NCBI RefSeq assembly: GCF_016860525.1
Contig: NZ_BNEA01000010.1
Span: forward strand, 83,359-147,358
DNA length: 64,000 nt
Direction of reading: 5' to 3'
Source of the DNA: Streptomyces rubradiris
GTDB taxonomy: Bacteria; Actinomycetota; Actinomycetes; Streptomycetales; Streptomycetaceae
Shown here: piece by piece, positions 33,889 through 42,456 of the stretch
Numbering within the stretch: position 1 is the first letter of the stretch
How the letters are laid out: each line of letters starts with the position of its first letter
The notes under the pieces: model-generated
Database searches by the model: none
The model's input: only the letters and a program-made list of their open reading frames with translations
What the model was told of the DNA's origin: nothing
Program-made: the position numbers and the translations under genes

Positions 33889-34794
33889 ATGCCCCGCATC
33901 ACCTACCAGCCGAAGAAGTTCACCCCCGCCCATCAGCGGATCATCGACATCGCCAACGCCATCTGCGCCGAGTACGCCGACCAGGGGTTCGATCTGACAC
34001 TGCGACAGCTCTACTACCAGTTCGTGGCACGCGACCTGCTGCCCAACAAGCAGAGCGAGTACAAGCGGCTCGGTGACATCGTCAACGACGCCCGGCTCGC
34101 GGGAGCCCTGGACTGGGACTACATCGTCGACCGCACCCGCAACCTGCGGGACCTCGCGCACTGGGACAGCCCCAGCCACATCATCGGCGCAGTAGCCGCC
34201 CAGTACCGCACCCACCGCTGGGCCAACCAGCCTCACCGGGTCGAGGTATGGGTCGAGAAGGACGCCCTGATCGGCGTCATCGCCAAGGCCGCCGAAGCCG
34301 AGGACGTCCCGTACTTCTCCTGCCGCGGCTACACCTCACAGTCCGAACTGTGGGGCGCGGCGCAGCGGATGATCGGCTACGAAAAGGCGGGACAGAAGCC
34401 GGTGATCATCCACCTCGGCGACCACGACCCCTCGGGGGTCGACATGACCCGTGACATCGCCGACCGCATGGCCCTGTTCGAGGCCAACGTGAGCGTCGAG
34501 CGGATCGCCCTGAACATGGACCAGGTCAGGCGCTACGGGCCTCCGCCGAACCCGGCCAAGCTCACCGACTCGCGCGCCGGCGGCTACATCAGCCGCTACG
34601 GCCGCTCCTCCTGGGAGCTGGACGCCCTGGACCCCACCACCCTGGACGAGCTGATCCGCTCCGCCGTCGACCGCTACCGCGACCGTGAGCAGTGGGAGCG
34701 CGACACCCAGGCCATGAACGCCCAGCGCTCCACGCTCGCCCGGGTCTCCCGGAGGTGGCCCGCTGTAGAGACCATGGTCAACACCGCCGGGTAG
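33889..34794 (+). CDS. TOPRIM-fold protein (Spo11/topo VI-A-like), hypothetical
   Basis: 301 residues from ATG 33889, with GGAAAGG upstream. LTLRQLYYQFVARDLLPNKQ (about 36-55) is a winged-helix-like start. VEVWVEKDALIGVIAKAAE carries the conserved Glu, and HLGDHDPSGVDMTRDIADRM the acidic DxD-like motif of a TOPRIM domain. Similar proteins occur in actinobacterial phages and plasmids, sometimes called topoisomerase-like. Nuclease or DNA-nicking activity is plausible but unproven; a role on incoming DNA is inference from context. Confidence 0.7.
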   Translation: MPRITYQPKKFTPAHQRIIDIANAICAEYADQGFDLTLRQLYYQFVARDLLPNKQSEYKRLGDIVNDARLAGALDWDYIVDRTRNLRDLAHWDSPSHIIGAVAAQYRTHRWANQPHRVEVWVEKDALIGVIAKAAEAEDVPYFSCRGYTSQSELWGAAQRMIGYEKAGQKPVIIHLGDHDPSGVDMTRDIADRMALFEANVSVERIALNMDQVRRYGPPPNPAKLTDSRAGGYISRYGRSSWELDALDPTTLDELIRSAVDRYRDREQWERDTQAMNAQRSTLARVSRRWPAVETMVNTAG

Positions 34795-34968
34795 CCCCTC
34801 GGGACGCGGTCCCCCTCGCGGCGGCCGGGACGGCGACAGCATGCCTCCCGGCCGCCCGTCCCGGTCCCCCGAGCGCCACCGCGACGCCCGGCCGTGGTCC
34901 CGGTGGGCCCGGGCAGCGCACAGCCCGTGCCACCCGGCCTTCCTCGGACTGGGGAACGCCCACCCCTC

Positions 34969-35047
34969 TTGCAAATCTGCTTTAAAGCTGGTATTATTTT
35001 TTGTGTCGGCAGGGGGTGGCTCCCCGGTCGACCTTCCTCGAAACCCG
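34969..35047 (+). promoter_or_regulatory. Repeated promoter and leader, instance 2
   Basis: -35 TTGCAA 34969-34974, 17 bp, -10 TATTAT 34992-34997. Stem GTCG (35005) / CGAC (35029-35032) with inner GGGG/CCCC and GTGGCT loop; CTCGAAACCCG 35037-35047. Confidence 0.8.
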
Positions 35048-35066
35048 ACATCACCGGAGGCATCGC

Positions 35067-35678
35067 GTGACGACTTGTCCCGCCCACCGCATCACCAGCC
35101 CGCCCCGGCCGGAGGTGCCGCACGACGCGCAGGCCAGTGGCTGGGTGTGCAAGGGATGCCTCGCCCCGGCGGGCAGCGCGGAGGAGCGCCGACGCCATCA
35201 CTGCCCGTGCTGCGGCGAGCGGTTCTCGGACGGCTGCACCGGGCAGCCGCGCCGCCGCACCTGCCCGCACTGCGGCACCCTCGACACCCACACCGGCCAG
35301 TGGCTCCCGCCCGCCGACCCCATGGCGGACTTCCTCCGCGACCGCTACACCCGGACCCCGTGGTACCGGGCGTGGGCAGAGGCGTCGGCCCGTTTCGGGC
35401 TCGACGTGGCTCACCACCTGGTCCAGGTGACCACCGAGATCGACCAGACGCACCTGTACGGCCAGGTCGTCTTCGGTCGGCACGCGCTCGGCGTCCGGTA
35501 CGGCGCGCGCGGCTTCGAGGCCGCGAGCCCCTGCCCGCGCCGCGACGAGTGCCGCCGGGGCCGCGTGTGGACCCCCGTGAGGACCCGCGAGGACCTGCTC
35601 CACGTCCACCTGCACGGCGCGGGCCCCGGGGCCACCGGATGCGACCGCCCCCGGATGCACCCGCAGGGGACGCGATGA
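35067..35678 (+). CDS. Zinc-ribbon hypothetical protein
   Basis: 203 residues from GTG 35067, with CCGGAGG 6 bases upstream. Cys pairs at VCKGCLAP, HCPCCGERF, CTGQPRRRTCPHCG form one or two zinc ribbons in the first 75 residues. A helical WYRAWAEASARFGLDVAHHL and a second Cys pair region (CPRRDECRRG) follow. Coupled to the next ORF by ATGA overlap. No known function. Confidence 0.7.
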   Translation: MTTCPAHRITSPPRPEVPHDAQASGWVCKGCLAPAGSAEERRRHHCPCCGERFSDGCTGQPRRRTCPHCGTLDTHTGQWLPPADPMADFLRDRYTRTPWYRAWAEASARFGLDVAHHLVQVTTEIDQTHLYGQVVFGRHALGVRYGARGFEAASPCPRRDECRRGRVWTPVRTREDLLHVHLHGAGPGATGCDRPRMHPQGTR

Positions 35679-36004
35679 GCCTGTATACCCCCCGCCGCCT
35701 GGACCACGTCCCCGGCAGCGTCCGGGTCATCGTCGGCTGGGACGCCCCGCTCGCCACCTTCTATGCCCAGGTCTGGCAGGTGCCCCGCCGTGACGGCGCC
35801 CTGATCCGCGACCTCGTCACCGCAGGCATCCACCCGTACGAGATCGACGACCCCGCCTCCGTCGTGGACCTCGTCCGGCCCTACGCGCACATCCCCGAGG
35901 GCCTCCACGAGCGGCTTACCGCGGACCGCCTCACCGAGGCCGACCCGACCGGGGGCCGTCTGCGGGACGCTCTGATCCAGATGCGCGCGGCCGCCGTCCG
36001 CTGA
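35675..36004 (+). CDS. Hypothetical protein coupled to zinc-ribbon gene
   Basis: 109 residues from ATG 35675, overlapping the previous TGA. Compact alpha/beta look: VRVIVGWDAPLATFYAQVW, ALIRDLVTAGIHPYEIDD and a C-terminal helix. Similar short proteins occur on Streptomyces plasmids. No function assigned. Confidence 0.7.
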   Translation: MSLYTPRRLDHVPGSVRVIVGWDAPLATFYAQVWQVPRRDGALIRDLVTAGIHPYEIDDPASVVDLVRPYAHIPEGLHERLTADRLTEADPTGGRLRDALIQMRAAAVR

Positions 36005-36095
36005 ACCGCCCCTGGGGCGACCGCCACCGCCGGCACCCTGCCGCCCGGGCCTTCCCTCATTGATGCGAACAACACCGAAAGGAAGCCACCCCCTC

Positions 36096-36806
36096 ATGCC
36101 GTCCGCCGCGATAGAGACCGGCGCCTTACTCGACCGTGCCCGCACCGATCTTGCCCGGCCCGACGCCAGTCCCCACGAGCTGCGCAACACCCTCGCCCAG
36201 GTCGTGCCCGCCGTCGAAATGCTGCTGGCCGAGGTCTGCGCGCTCAGCGGCCAGCTCGCCCAGGCCCGCACCTGCCCGGTCACTGGACTTCCCACCCGAG
36301 CGGCATGGACCGCTCGGGCCCGCGAGATCGTCACATCGGGACCGGCCTCCGTCCTCCTCATCGACCTCGATGAGTTCAAGCCGGTCAACGACCGGTTCGG
36401 GCACGACGCCGGGGACGCCGTCCTCGCAGCCGTTGGCTCTCGCCTGGCCGAATGGGCCACCGCCGAGGGAGGCGAGGCCGGACGCCTGGGCGGCGACGAG
36501 TTCGCCGTCGTCCTCCCGCGCACCGACGACCTGCCCGCCCGCGCCGCCCGCCTGCGCACCCTGCTGACCCGGCCCGTCCGTCACGAGAGCCGACGCCTGG
36601 CCGTCGGGGCCTCCATCGGCACCGCCTGCACTGACGGCACGGCCCCCGCCGACACCAGCGATGCCCATCTGTCCGCCCTGCTGAAGACGGCCGACACCGC
36701 CATGTACCGCGCCAAGGGGCGCGGCCGCCGCGGCCGCCGCCTGGCCCGGCTCCTTCCGCTGCCCGCCCGCCTCGCCCACGTCCTCATCCCCCGAAAGGCC
36801 GTCTGA
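36096..36806 (+). CDS. GGDEF-domain protein, probable diguanylate cyclase
   Basis: 236 residues from ATG 36096; a GAAAGGAAG site is about 12 bases upstream. A helical N-terminus (residues 1-60) precedes a GGDEF domain: CPVTGLPTRAAW, VLLIDLDEFKPVNDRFGHDA, the active-site RLGGDEFAVVL, and TADTAMYRAKGRGR. No RxxD inhibitory site is visible five residues before GGDEF. It should make cyclic di-GMP from GTP in the cytosol. A plasmid-borne cyclase could affect host development, since c-di-GMP controls BldD in Streptomyces. Next gene starts within its stop codon (TGATG). Confidence 0.85.
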   Translation: MPSAAIETGALLDRARTDLARPDASPHELRNTLAQVVPAVEMLLAEVCALSGQLAQARTCPVTGLPTRAAWTARAREIVTSGPASVLLIDLDEFKPVNDRFGHDAGDAVLAAVGSRLAEWATAEGGEAGRLGGDEFAVVLPRTDDLPARAARLRTLLTRPVRHESRRLAVGASIGTACTDGTAPADTSDAHLSALLKTADTAMYRAKGRGRRGRRLARLLPLPARLAHVLIPRKAV

Positions 36807-37645
36807 TGACCTTCACGCCGATCACCCTGCCGTTCGAGCCTTCCGCACTCATCCTCCTGGTCGGCCCGAGCGGCTCCGGCAAGACCCGTGTGTCCCGGAT
36901 GTTCCCTCCCGGTCACGTGCTGCGGGCCGACGACTTCCGCAGGATGTGCGCCGACGACAGCGGCAACCAGGCAGTCAGCCAGGCCGCCTGGCACGCACTG
37001 GAGACCGTGCTCCGCGCGCGGCTCAACCTGCGGCTGCCCACGGTCGTAGATGCCACCTTCGCCGAGGAGGGCCAACGCCGCCGCTTCGCCGCACTCGCCG
37101 ACGACTACGGGGTCCTCTCCTACGCGCTGGTGATCAACACGCCCCCGGACATCGCCCACGCCCGCAACGCCGCCCGCACCGGCACCACCCGTGTCCCGGC
37201 GGACGTCGTGGACGACCAGGTAGCCCAGATCCGCGAAGCATGCCCGCAGAGGGAGGGCATCGACCGGACCGTCCACGCCGAGAGCCTGCCGGTACTGGGC
37301 GCCGCGCTCCAACGGCTGGCGGTCCAGGAGGCCCGCACCAGCGACCTGGCCGATGTCCGCCGTGTCTTCGGTGACAGCGCGAGCGAACTGTTCGCCTGGG
37401 ACTCCATCAGCCGCGACACGCAGTTCCGCACCGGCACGTTCGCCGCCGGCAACGAGGAACTGTGCGTGCGGTGGATGGACGACGGTGACCCCTTCGACTG
37501 GCGGTTCGAGGCATGCGTGCCCTGCCCCAGCGGCTCCTGCCCCGGACCGGCCTGGACACCCGTGCGCTCCGTGGCCGACCTGGCCGCCGCACAGCAGAAC
37601 ACCCCGGTCGACGACGCCGAGTGCACCTCCTGCTTCCGGATCTGA
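36806..37645 (+). CDS. P-loop ATPase/kinase, polynucleotide-kinase-like
   Basis: 279 residues from ATG 36806, overlapping the GGDEF stop. Walker A LLVGPSGSGKTRVSRMF lies near residues 17-33. VVDATFAEEGQRRRFAALAD is a strand-then-Asp arrangement as in PNK/zeta-toxin-type kinases, and Arg-rich HARNAARTGTTR may be the lid. The C-terminus has CPSCGxC-like Cys pairs (CVPCPSGSC; CTSCFRI). Substrate unknown; RNA/DNA end repair or small-molecule phosphorylation are options. Confidence 0.7.
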   Translation: MTFTPITLPFEPSALILLVGPSGSGKTRVSRMFPPGHVLRADDFRRMCADDSGNQAVSQAAWHALETVLRARLNLRLPTVVDATFAEEGQRRRFAALADDYGVLSYALVINTPPDIAHARNAARTGTTRVPADVVDDQVAQIREACPQREGIDRTVHAESLPVLGAALQRLAVQEARTSDLADVRRVFGDSASELFAWDSISRDTQFRTGTFAAGNEELCVRWMDDGDPFDWRFEACVPCPSGSCPGPAWTPVRSVADLAAAQQNTPVDDAECTSCFRI

Positions 37646-37690
37646 CCCGGCGGCACCCCGGCCCGCCCACCGGCTCCAGCGACCGCGGCG

Positions 37691-37736
37691 AACGACAACG
37701 GCCCGTGCCTACGAGATGACACGGGCCGTTGTCGTT
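37691..37736. terminator. Strong terminator hairpin
   Basis: A 17-bp perfect stem AACGACAACGGCCCGTG / CACGGGCCGTTGTCGTT (37691-37707 and 37720-37736), after the kinase gene. Confidence 0.75.
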
Positions 37737-37809
37737 CCTGCGGGTGCCGGCGTTGTGCCTCACGACGGCTGCTGGCTCAAGGAAAAGCAGATCAAGCGGC
37801 CCTCGCCGC

Positions 37810-37887
37810 TTCCAAATCCGGGTTATTAGTGGTAATATTGTCCTTGTTGGAACGGGCGGCACCCGGACCAGCGTCACTCGAAACCCG
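37810..37887 (+). promoter_or_regulatory. Repeated promoter and leader, instance 3
   Basis: -35 TTCCAA 37810-37815, 17 bp, -10 TAATAT 37833-37838. Stem GTTGG (37846-37850) / CCAGC (37868-37872), inner CGGG/CCCG, loop CGGCA; CTCGAAACCCG 37877-37887. The most diverged copy, with pairing preserved. Confidence 0.75.
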
Positions 37888-37907
37888 ATTCCAGGGAGGA
37901 CTTCACC

Positions 37908-38702
37908 ATGACCACCACCGACGACTACCGCGCGTCCCTGCTGGCCTTCCGCGCCGCCATCCGCGCCGTACGGCAGTCGCCAGGGCCCGCCACCCTGGCG
38001 GAGCTGTCCCGGGCCGCCCTGGCGCTCCCTGGGGGACCGTCGGACTCGGTCACGGACGACGACAAGCACGTGATGCTGCTCCGGGCCCTGGAGTTCGCCG
38101 AGGACTCCCAGCTCTTCCCCCGCATCGACCGCATGGTGACCACGGTCGATGACCTGTCCCGGTCGGTGCCGAGCTGGACTCCGCGCCCGTACGCGGCGGA
38201 GGCGACGGCGGACGCGGTCCGGCTGCTGGCCATGTGCCACGAGCAGCAGCCCGACATGGAGCAGCACCCGCTCAGCCCGTGGACGCGCGCGGCCGAGACG
38301 GGGACGCGCCTGCTCCAGATCATCCTGCGGCGCACCGACAAGCGGCCGGCCGACGACCTGATGGTGCGCACGGCCAAGGAGTTCGCCGAACGACTGCGGG
38401 CCGCCGCCGCGCACCGGGCCGTGATGGTCGCCGCCCAATTCGCCGTGTACGCCGCGCGCATGTACGGCCTGTTCCCCATCGGTCCCCGCATCGCCCAGAT
38501 GAGCGGCAGCTACGTCGAGTGGACCCGCATGTTCGGGACGGTCCGGTACCGCTTCACCCTCGCCGAGGGCGGATGGAACGACGGCTTCCCCCACGGGCGC
38601 GTGACCGTCGTCCGGACCGGCTCGTACGAGAGCGTCCGCACGTTCGCGCTGACCGTCCGCACCCGCCGCAAGCTCATCGACCAGTTCGTCAGCTCCCTGT
38701 GA
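37908..38702 (+). CDS. Hypothetical protein
   Basis: 264 residues from ATG 37908, with GGGAGGA upstream. Helical through residue 200 (LLAFRAAIRAVRQSPGPATL, RTAKEFAERLRAAAAHRAVM), then a small beta-rich end (RYRFTLAEGGWNDGFPHGRV). No family recognised. First gene after promoter instance 3. Confidence 0.7.
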   Translation: MTTTDDYRASLLAFRAAIRAVRQSPGPATLAELSRAALALPGGPSDSVTDDDKHVMLLRALEFAEDSQLFPRIDRMVTTVDDLSRSVPSWTPRPYAAEATADAVRLLAMCHEQQPDMEQHPLSPWTRAAETGTRLLQIILRRTDKRPADDLMVRTAKEFAERLRAAAAHRAVMVAAQFAVYAARMYGLFPIGPRIAQMSGSYVEWTRMFGTVRYRFTLAEGGWNDGFPHGRVTVVRTGSYESVRTFALTVRTRRKLIDQFVSSL

Positions 38703-38891
38703 TCCGTCGGCGGGGCGTGCGCACGGTGCGCCCCGCTGACCGTCTGGCCTACCGGCTATTTCCCGGCAGGGCTCCCGTGATCGACCTGCGGGCCGCGAAC
38801 AAAGCGCTCACGTCCTCTGGCCGCCCGGCGGCCCGGGCCGCCACCGCACCGGTCCGTCAAAACCCCAGCACCCGACATCGAAGGAGAACCC

Positions 38892-39329
38892 CTGAACACA
38901 GCCGATGCTGCCCAAGCATGGGCAGAGCATCAGGTCACTACGCTCGCCGGCGGAGCCCGTGACTGGGACGTCCCGCTGTACGGCTCACCGGCCTGGACCC
39001 GGCTCCCCCCCAACGATCCCCGGCGGTTCGCCGCCGTGGTTGAGGCCGCCGAACGGTGGCGCCGCCGCCAGGCCGAGGAGGAGCGCCTGGAGCGGCTTGC
39101 CGACGAGGATCCCGCCGCCTGGTACGCCGAAGTGACCGCCGGGGCGAACGAAGAAGCCCGCCGCCTGGCCGGACGCCTCGCGCGGATGCGGAGTCTGGCC
39201 GAACTGGGAACCGCCCGCACCCGCCGGGCTCCCCGCCAGCTGCGCGCCACGCCCGGCTGGCCCCCCGTTGCCCTCCCCGGCAGGCCCGGCCAGTACCTGT
39301 ACCCCGATCGCCGACGACCGGCCGCCTGA
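38892..39329 (+). CDS. DUF2742-like protein with CTG start
   Basis: 145 residues if translation starts at CTG 38892. AAGGAG lies 6 bases upstream (AAGGAGAACCCCTG) and there is no in-frame ATG/GTG/TTG until a GTG at 39036, which would remove a conserved-looking N-terminus (WDVPLYGSPAWTRLPPNDPR). That stretch resembles DUF2742 proteins of actinobacterial phages (SPAW..LP..DPRR.AAV..AAE.W). C-terminal half is a charged helix. CTG initiation is inferred from the ribosome site and frame. Confidence 0.6.
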   Translation: MNTADAAQAWAEHQVTTLAGGARDWDVPLYGSPAWTRLPPNDPRRFAAVVEAAERWRRRQAEEERLERLADEDPAAWYAEVTAGANEEARRLAGRLARMRSLAELGTARTRRAPRQLRATPGWPPVALPGRPGQYLYPDRRRPAA

Positions 39330-39484
39330 ACCCGCCTCTGCCCCGCCGCCGACAGGCCAACGCCGACCGCTGGCCCCCGGGGCCGTCGGCGGAAAAGGGA
39401 CCCGGCTTCACCCCGCTGACGCGCCTGCGGCAGCCGGGACCACAAGGCCCCGCGCCACCCCTTCCTTCCCGTGGCAAGTGGGCC

Positions 39485-39524
39485 GCCGGGCTGCCGGGCG
39501 GAATTCCCCGCCCGGCAGCCCGGC
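39485..39524. terminator. Perfect 17-bp hairpin
   Basis: GCCGGGCTGCCGGGCGG / CCGCCCGGCAGCCCGGC with AATTCC loop, between the genes at 38892 and 39563. It lacks the CTCGAAACCCG element, so it is likely a terminator. Confidence 0.6.
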
Positions 39525-39562
39525 GCCACAACACCGTGAACCCTCAACGATCAAGGACGGTC

Positions 39563-40381
39563 ATGATGACTACCCCTGTGTGTGACACCGCCTCCGAACC
39601 GGCGACCGACAAGGACGGCCGCCCGTACGCGAACGGCTTCCGGCCGGCGGTGCTGGAATGGGACGGCTGGACGTGCGCCGACTGCATTCGCCGGGCAGTA
39701 ACGGCTCCCCTCCGCGGAGCGCTGCGCCGTGTGATCTGTCCGCCTGCCGCGCCGGCTCGGTCCGGCGCGGCAGGCGGACCCCGACCTCTTCCCGATGGAG
39801 TGATGACGATGCCCGAGCAGCCCGAGAGCTGTGACGAACAACCGGAGGCGGTGCGCGCCTTGGTGGGCCGGACCATCACGGTGACGGAGGCCCTGACTGG
39901 AATTCCGAACAGCCGGCCGTACCAGCTCCGCGTGACCGAGGCCCGCATGTCGTCCGACCCCGCGTCCGGCATCGTGCTGGTGACCGGTGACCGACTCCGC
40001 ATGGACGGCGCGCCCGCCATCCGCAAGCGGGGCCCCGTCGTAGGCGTCACAGTGTCGTTCCTCGACGGCTGGCCGGAGGCACTGGGGTTGCCCGCTCTGC
40101 CGCTGCGGGAATGGGCGCTGGAGGCCGTGGGCCTGTCGGCGTACGCGGAACACCAGCGCGCCGGTATCGCGGCCCGGATCGTTGATCCGGGCCCGGCGTA
40201 CCGGGTCACAGCCGGGAAGGCCGTCGAGGAGCAGGCCGTGCCCGGGGACCAGGTGGTGCAGAGGGTGGCCGAGGCGCTCGCCGAGGACGGAATGCGGGTA
40301 GACCGGCATGCGGACGGACGCACGCTGCGGCTGCGGTACGACGACGGCCGACCACCGGTGATCCTGGCCCCAGAGGGCTAA
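39563..40381 (+). CDS. Hypothetical protein, possibly two genes read as one
   Basis: 272 residues from ATG 39563. The first 50 residues are a small Cys protein (LEWDGWTCADCIRR). A 16-bp perfect hairpin (about 39739-39780) then interrupts the frame, and GATGGAGTG precedes ATGs at 39801 and 39807 that open a 190-residue protein (PEQPESCDEQPEAVRALVGR; DGRTLRLRYDDGRPPVILAP). Hairpin plus ribosome site suggests the second part is independently translated and that a stop was lost between them. No function recognised. Confidence 0.55.
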   Translation: MMTTPVCDTASEPATDKDGRPYANGFRPAVLEWDGWTCADCIRRAVTAPLRGALRRVICPPAAPARSGAAGGPRPLPDGVMTMPEQPESCDEQPEAVRALVGRTITVTEALTGIPNSRPYQLRVTEARMSSDPASGIVLVTGDRLRMDGAPAIRKRGPVVGVTVSFLDGWPEALGLPALPLREWALEAVGLSAYAEHQRAGIAARIVDPGPAYRVTAGKAVEEQAVPGDQVVQRVAEALAEDGMRVDRHADGRTLRLRYDDGRPPVILAPEG

Positions 40382-40474
40382 ACCGGGCCGCGCCGCGTTG
40401 TACGGCCTGGCCGCCGATCTTCACCAACTGCCTCGTCCGCCGCTACCGGACTCGCCTCCGCGTAACACCCTTCC

Positions 40475-40503
40475 GGCCGGGCGGCGGGTCCCGCCGCCCG
40501 GCC
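40475..40503. terminator. Perfect 14-bp hairpin
   Basis: GGCCGGGCGGCGGG / CCCGCCGCCCGGCC with a single-base centre; probably ends the transcript of the gene at 39563. Confidence 0.6.
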
Positions 40504-40600
40504 ACCACATCAGTCGCCCCCGGGCGGGCGCCGCAGCGCTGAAGAACCTCATGCCAGCCGCGCCCGCGCCAACCCCTGAACACCGTTGAGGACTTCCGCC

Positions 40601-41284
40601 GTGCAACACCCCCCGGCCTACACCGCCAAGATCACTGACTATGACCGCAGCGTGTCCACCCGCATGTACAGCGCCGACAATGCCGATGCCCTGATTGCCG
40701 CCGCACTCTGCGATGACGACGAGGTCAGCCCCGACGCTGACCGTTCCGGACGCATCACCATCACCCGCATGATCACCGGACACCGCAGCGCCCTGGACCC
40801 CACGCGGGTCACGCTGTGGCGCACCATTCGACTCGAACCGGTGTGCCCGCCGCGTTGGCTGACGACTCGTCAGTACAAGGACCTGCGGTTGATCCAGGAA
40901 CGCGAAGCGGCCCCCGGTACCATCCTGGTGAACGGATGCGTCAGGGCCGGGGTCGTGTCCGTCCCAGCGGCCGCCACCAAGCGTCTGCTGGAGCGTGGCT
41001 GGCTCACAGTTGGGCCGGACGGCACTGCGTCCGTCTCCTACGCGGGCAGGGTGGCAATGACGCTGCACGAACACCGCACGGAGACCGGGTACATGGGCAC
41101 CGACAAGTGGGTGGTCGACGGCTTCGGCATCGGTGAATGGCACATCGGAGAGCCCCTGTATCTGGCCCGCTGCTCCTGCGGATACCGCGCCGAGGGCCGC
41201 TTTGAAGTCCGGGCGATGGCGCAGCAGGCATCCCGCAAACACCGGCTTGAGCGCCTTCGAGCCGTGTTCGATCTGACTGCCTGA
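40601..41284 (+). CDS. Hypothetical protein
   Basis: 227 residues from GTG 40601, with TTGAGGA about 8 bases upstream. Central helix-turn-helix-like stretch AAATKRLLERGWLTVGPDGT then a possible zinc pair ARCSCGYRAEGRFEVRAMAQ near the end. Similar proteins are frequent on Streptomyces plasmids. No function assigned. Confidence 0.65.
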   Translation: MQHPPAYTAKITDYDRSVSTRMYSADNADALIAAALCDDDEVSPDADRSGRITITRMITGHRSALDPTRVTLWRTIRLEPVCPPRWLTTRQYKDLRLIQEREAAPGTILVNGCVRAGVVSVPAAATKRLLERGWLTVGPDGTASVSYAGRVAMTLHEHRTETGYMGTDKWVVDGFGIGEWHIGEPLYLARCSCGYRAEGRFEVRAMAQQASRKHRLERLRAVFDLTA

Positions 41285-41514
41285 CCAGCTCCTGCCCGCC
41301 AGGCCAACTGCTCGCTGCCGCCTGAACCGGCTACTGGCTGCGGCTCGCGGGACTTTTCCACCACCACCGAGGCCAAGAAGGCGGCATCCGTGGGCGGTTT
41401 ACGTGGCCGGCGGTAGCCCGGCGGCCCGTGGTGCCCTGGTGCTGACAAGGGCTGGAAGGGTGAGGGCGGCCCCGGCTTAGCGATCTAAGTGCAGATAGTC
41501 CCGATGGCCCCCGC

Positions 41515-41593
41515 TTGCCAACCCGATCTAAATAGGGTATTATTTTCTTTGTCGGGAGGGGGTGGCACCCCGAACGACACCACTCGAAACCCG
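41515..41593 (+). promoter_or_regulatory. Repeated promoter and leader, instance 4
   Basis: -35 TTGCCA 41515-41520, 17 bp, -10 TATTAT 41538-41543. Stem GTCG (41551) / CGAC (41575-41578), inner GGGG/CCCC, loop GTGGCA; CTCGAAACCCG 41583-41593. Upstream, 41390-41475 matches part of the longer promoter cassette. Confidence 0.8.
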
Positions 41594-41611
41594 AACGTAC
41601 CGGAGGCCCTA

Positions 41612-42070
41612 ATGCCCCGCACCGAGCACCGTCAGACCCTCCAGAGCCTGCACCTGCCCAGTACGGCCGCAACGATCCGTGCCGCGGTCCGCCCGCACCA
41701 GGAGGCCCTGGCCGCTGAACTGGCCGCCGACCGTTACGCCCGTCCGCTCACCGCCGAGGAGACGGCAGAGGAAGAGAAGATGATCGCTCGCATCGAGGCG
41801 GGGGAGGGCGCCCCCGAGGTGTTCGTGCGCTGCTTCTCCGACCGGGGTACGGGCTGGACGAAGACGGCGATCATCACAGCCGGAATCCGCATCGACGACT
41901 ACCTGTTCGAAGCCGCGAAGCCGGTCCACTTCGGCCCGGTTTACGCCCGAGCCACCGAGAAGCCGCACGAGACCATCAAGCGCTACATCTGGCGCGTCAA
42001 CCAGGCCAAGTCCATGCTGGTCGTCGCGTCCGACGTGCCCGTGATCTGGTACGACGACCCTCGCCCCTGA
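41612..42070 (+). CDS. Hypothetical protein
   Basis: 152 residues from ATG 41612, with CCGGAGG upstream. Helical, acidic N-terminal half; beta-rich C-terminal half (AIITAGIRIDDYLFEAAKPV, SMLVVASDVPVIWYDD). No family recognised. Directly under promoter instance 4. Confidence 0.7.
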   Translation: MPRTEHRQTLQSLHLPSTAATIRAAVRPHQEALAAELAADRYARPLTAEETAEEEKMIARIEAGEGAPEVFVRCFSDRGTGWTKTAIITAGIRIDDYLFEAAKPVHFGPVYARATEKPHETIKRYIWRVNQAKSMLVVASDVPVIWYDDPRP

Positions 42071-42074
42071 TCGC

Positions 42075-42172
42075 GGGTCCCCGGGGGCTCCTCCGGACGC
42101 TCGCCCCCCGGGGACCGGGGGCGGGGTGTGTGCGGCGCCGTCGTGGCCGGGGGCTGGCGCGAGCGCGTGGTG
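42075..42172. repeat. Fragment of the promoter cassette, without promoter
   Basis: About 100 bases similar to the GGGGGCTCCTCCGGACG...GGTGCGGCGCCG section of the 617-bp cassette. A GGTCCCCGG / CCGGGGACC stem may end the preceding transcript. Confidence 0.55.
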
Positions 42173-42310
42173 GCTGAGGAAAGCCTTCGCGCCGCCCACG
42201 ACCCTTTCACCCTCCGCAGTGCCAAAGCACAGGTGGACGCCGCCATCGAGCAGGTCCGCGCGGCGGCTGTGCTGAACCCCGGCCAGGTCCAGGTGCTCGC
42301 CGAGGTCTGA
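42167..42310 (+). CDS. Possible small ORF or gene remnant
   Basis: Up to 47 residues from GTG 42167 (VVAEESLRAAHDPFTLRSAK ... VLNPGQVQVLAEV). The frame has coding-like composition and ends in a natural-looking C-terminus, but it begins inside the cassette fragment with no clear ribosome site, so it may be the tail of a truncated gene. Confidence 0.35.
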   Translation: MVAEESLRAAHDPFTLRSAKAQVDAAIEQVRAAAVLNPGQVQVLAEV

Positions 42311-42327
42311 CCCGGCCGCCCTGTCTC

Positions 42328-42362
42328 GTCGCCCGCCCGGTCAAGCAGATCGGGCGGGCGAC
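42328..42362. terminator. 12-bp hairpin terminator
   Basis: GTCGCCCGCCCG / CGGGCGGGCGAC, 18 bases after the small ORF stop. Confidence 0.6.
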
Positions 42363-42456
42363 GCGAGAACCCCTGTGAACTCCCGTGCGCCACGTTCGTG
42401 TGGCGCTCCCTCCGGCGGAGACACGCCGGACCCAACCACGAAGTGAGGAAACCCTG

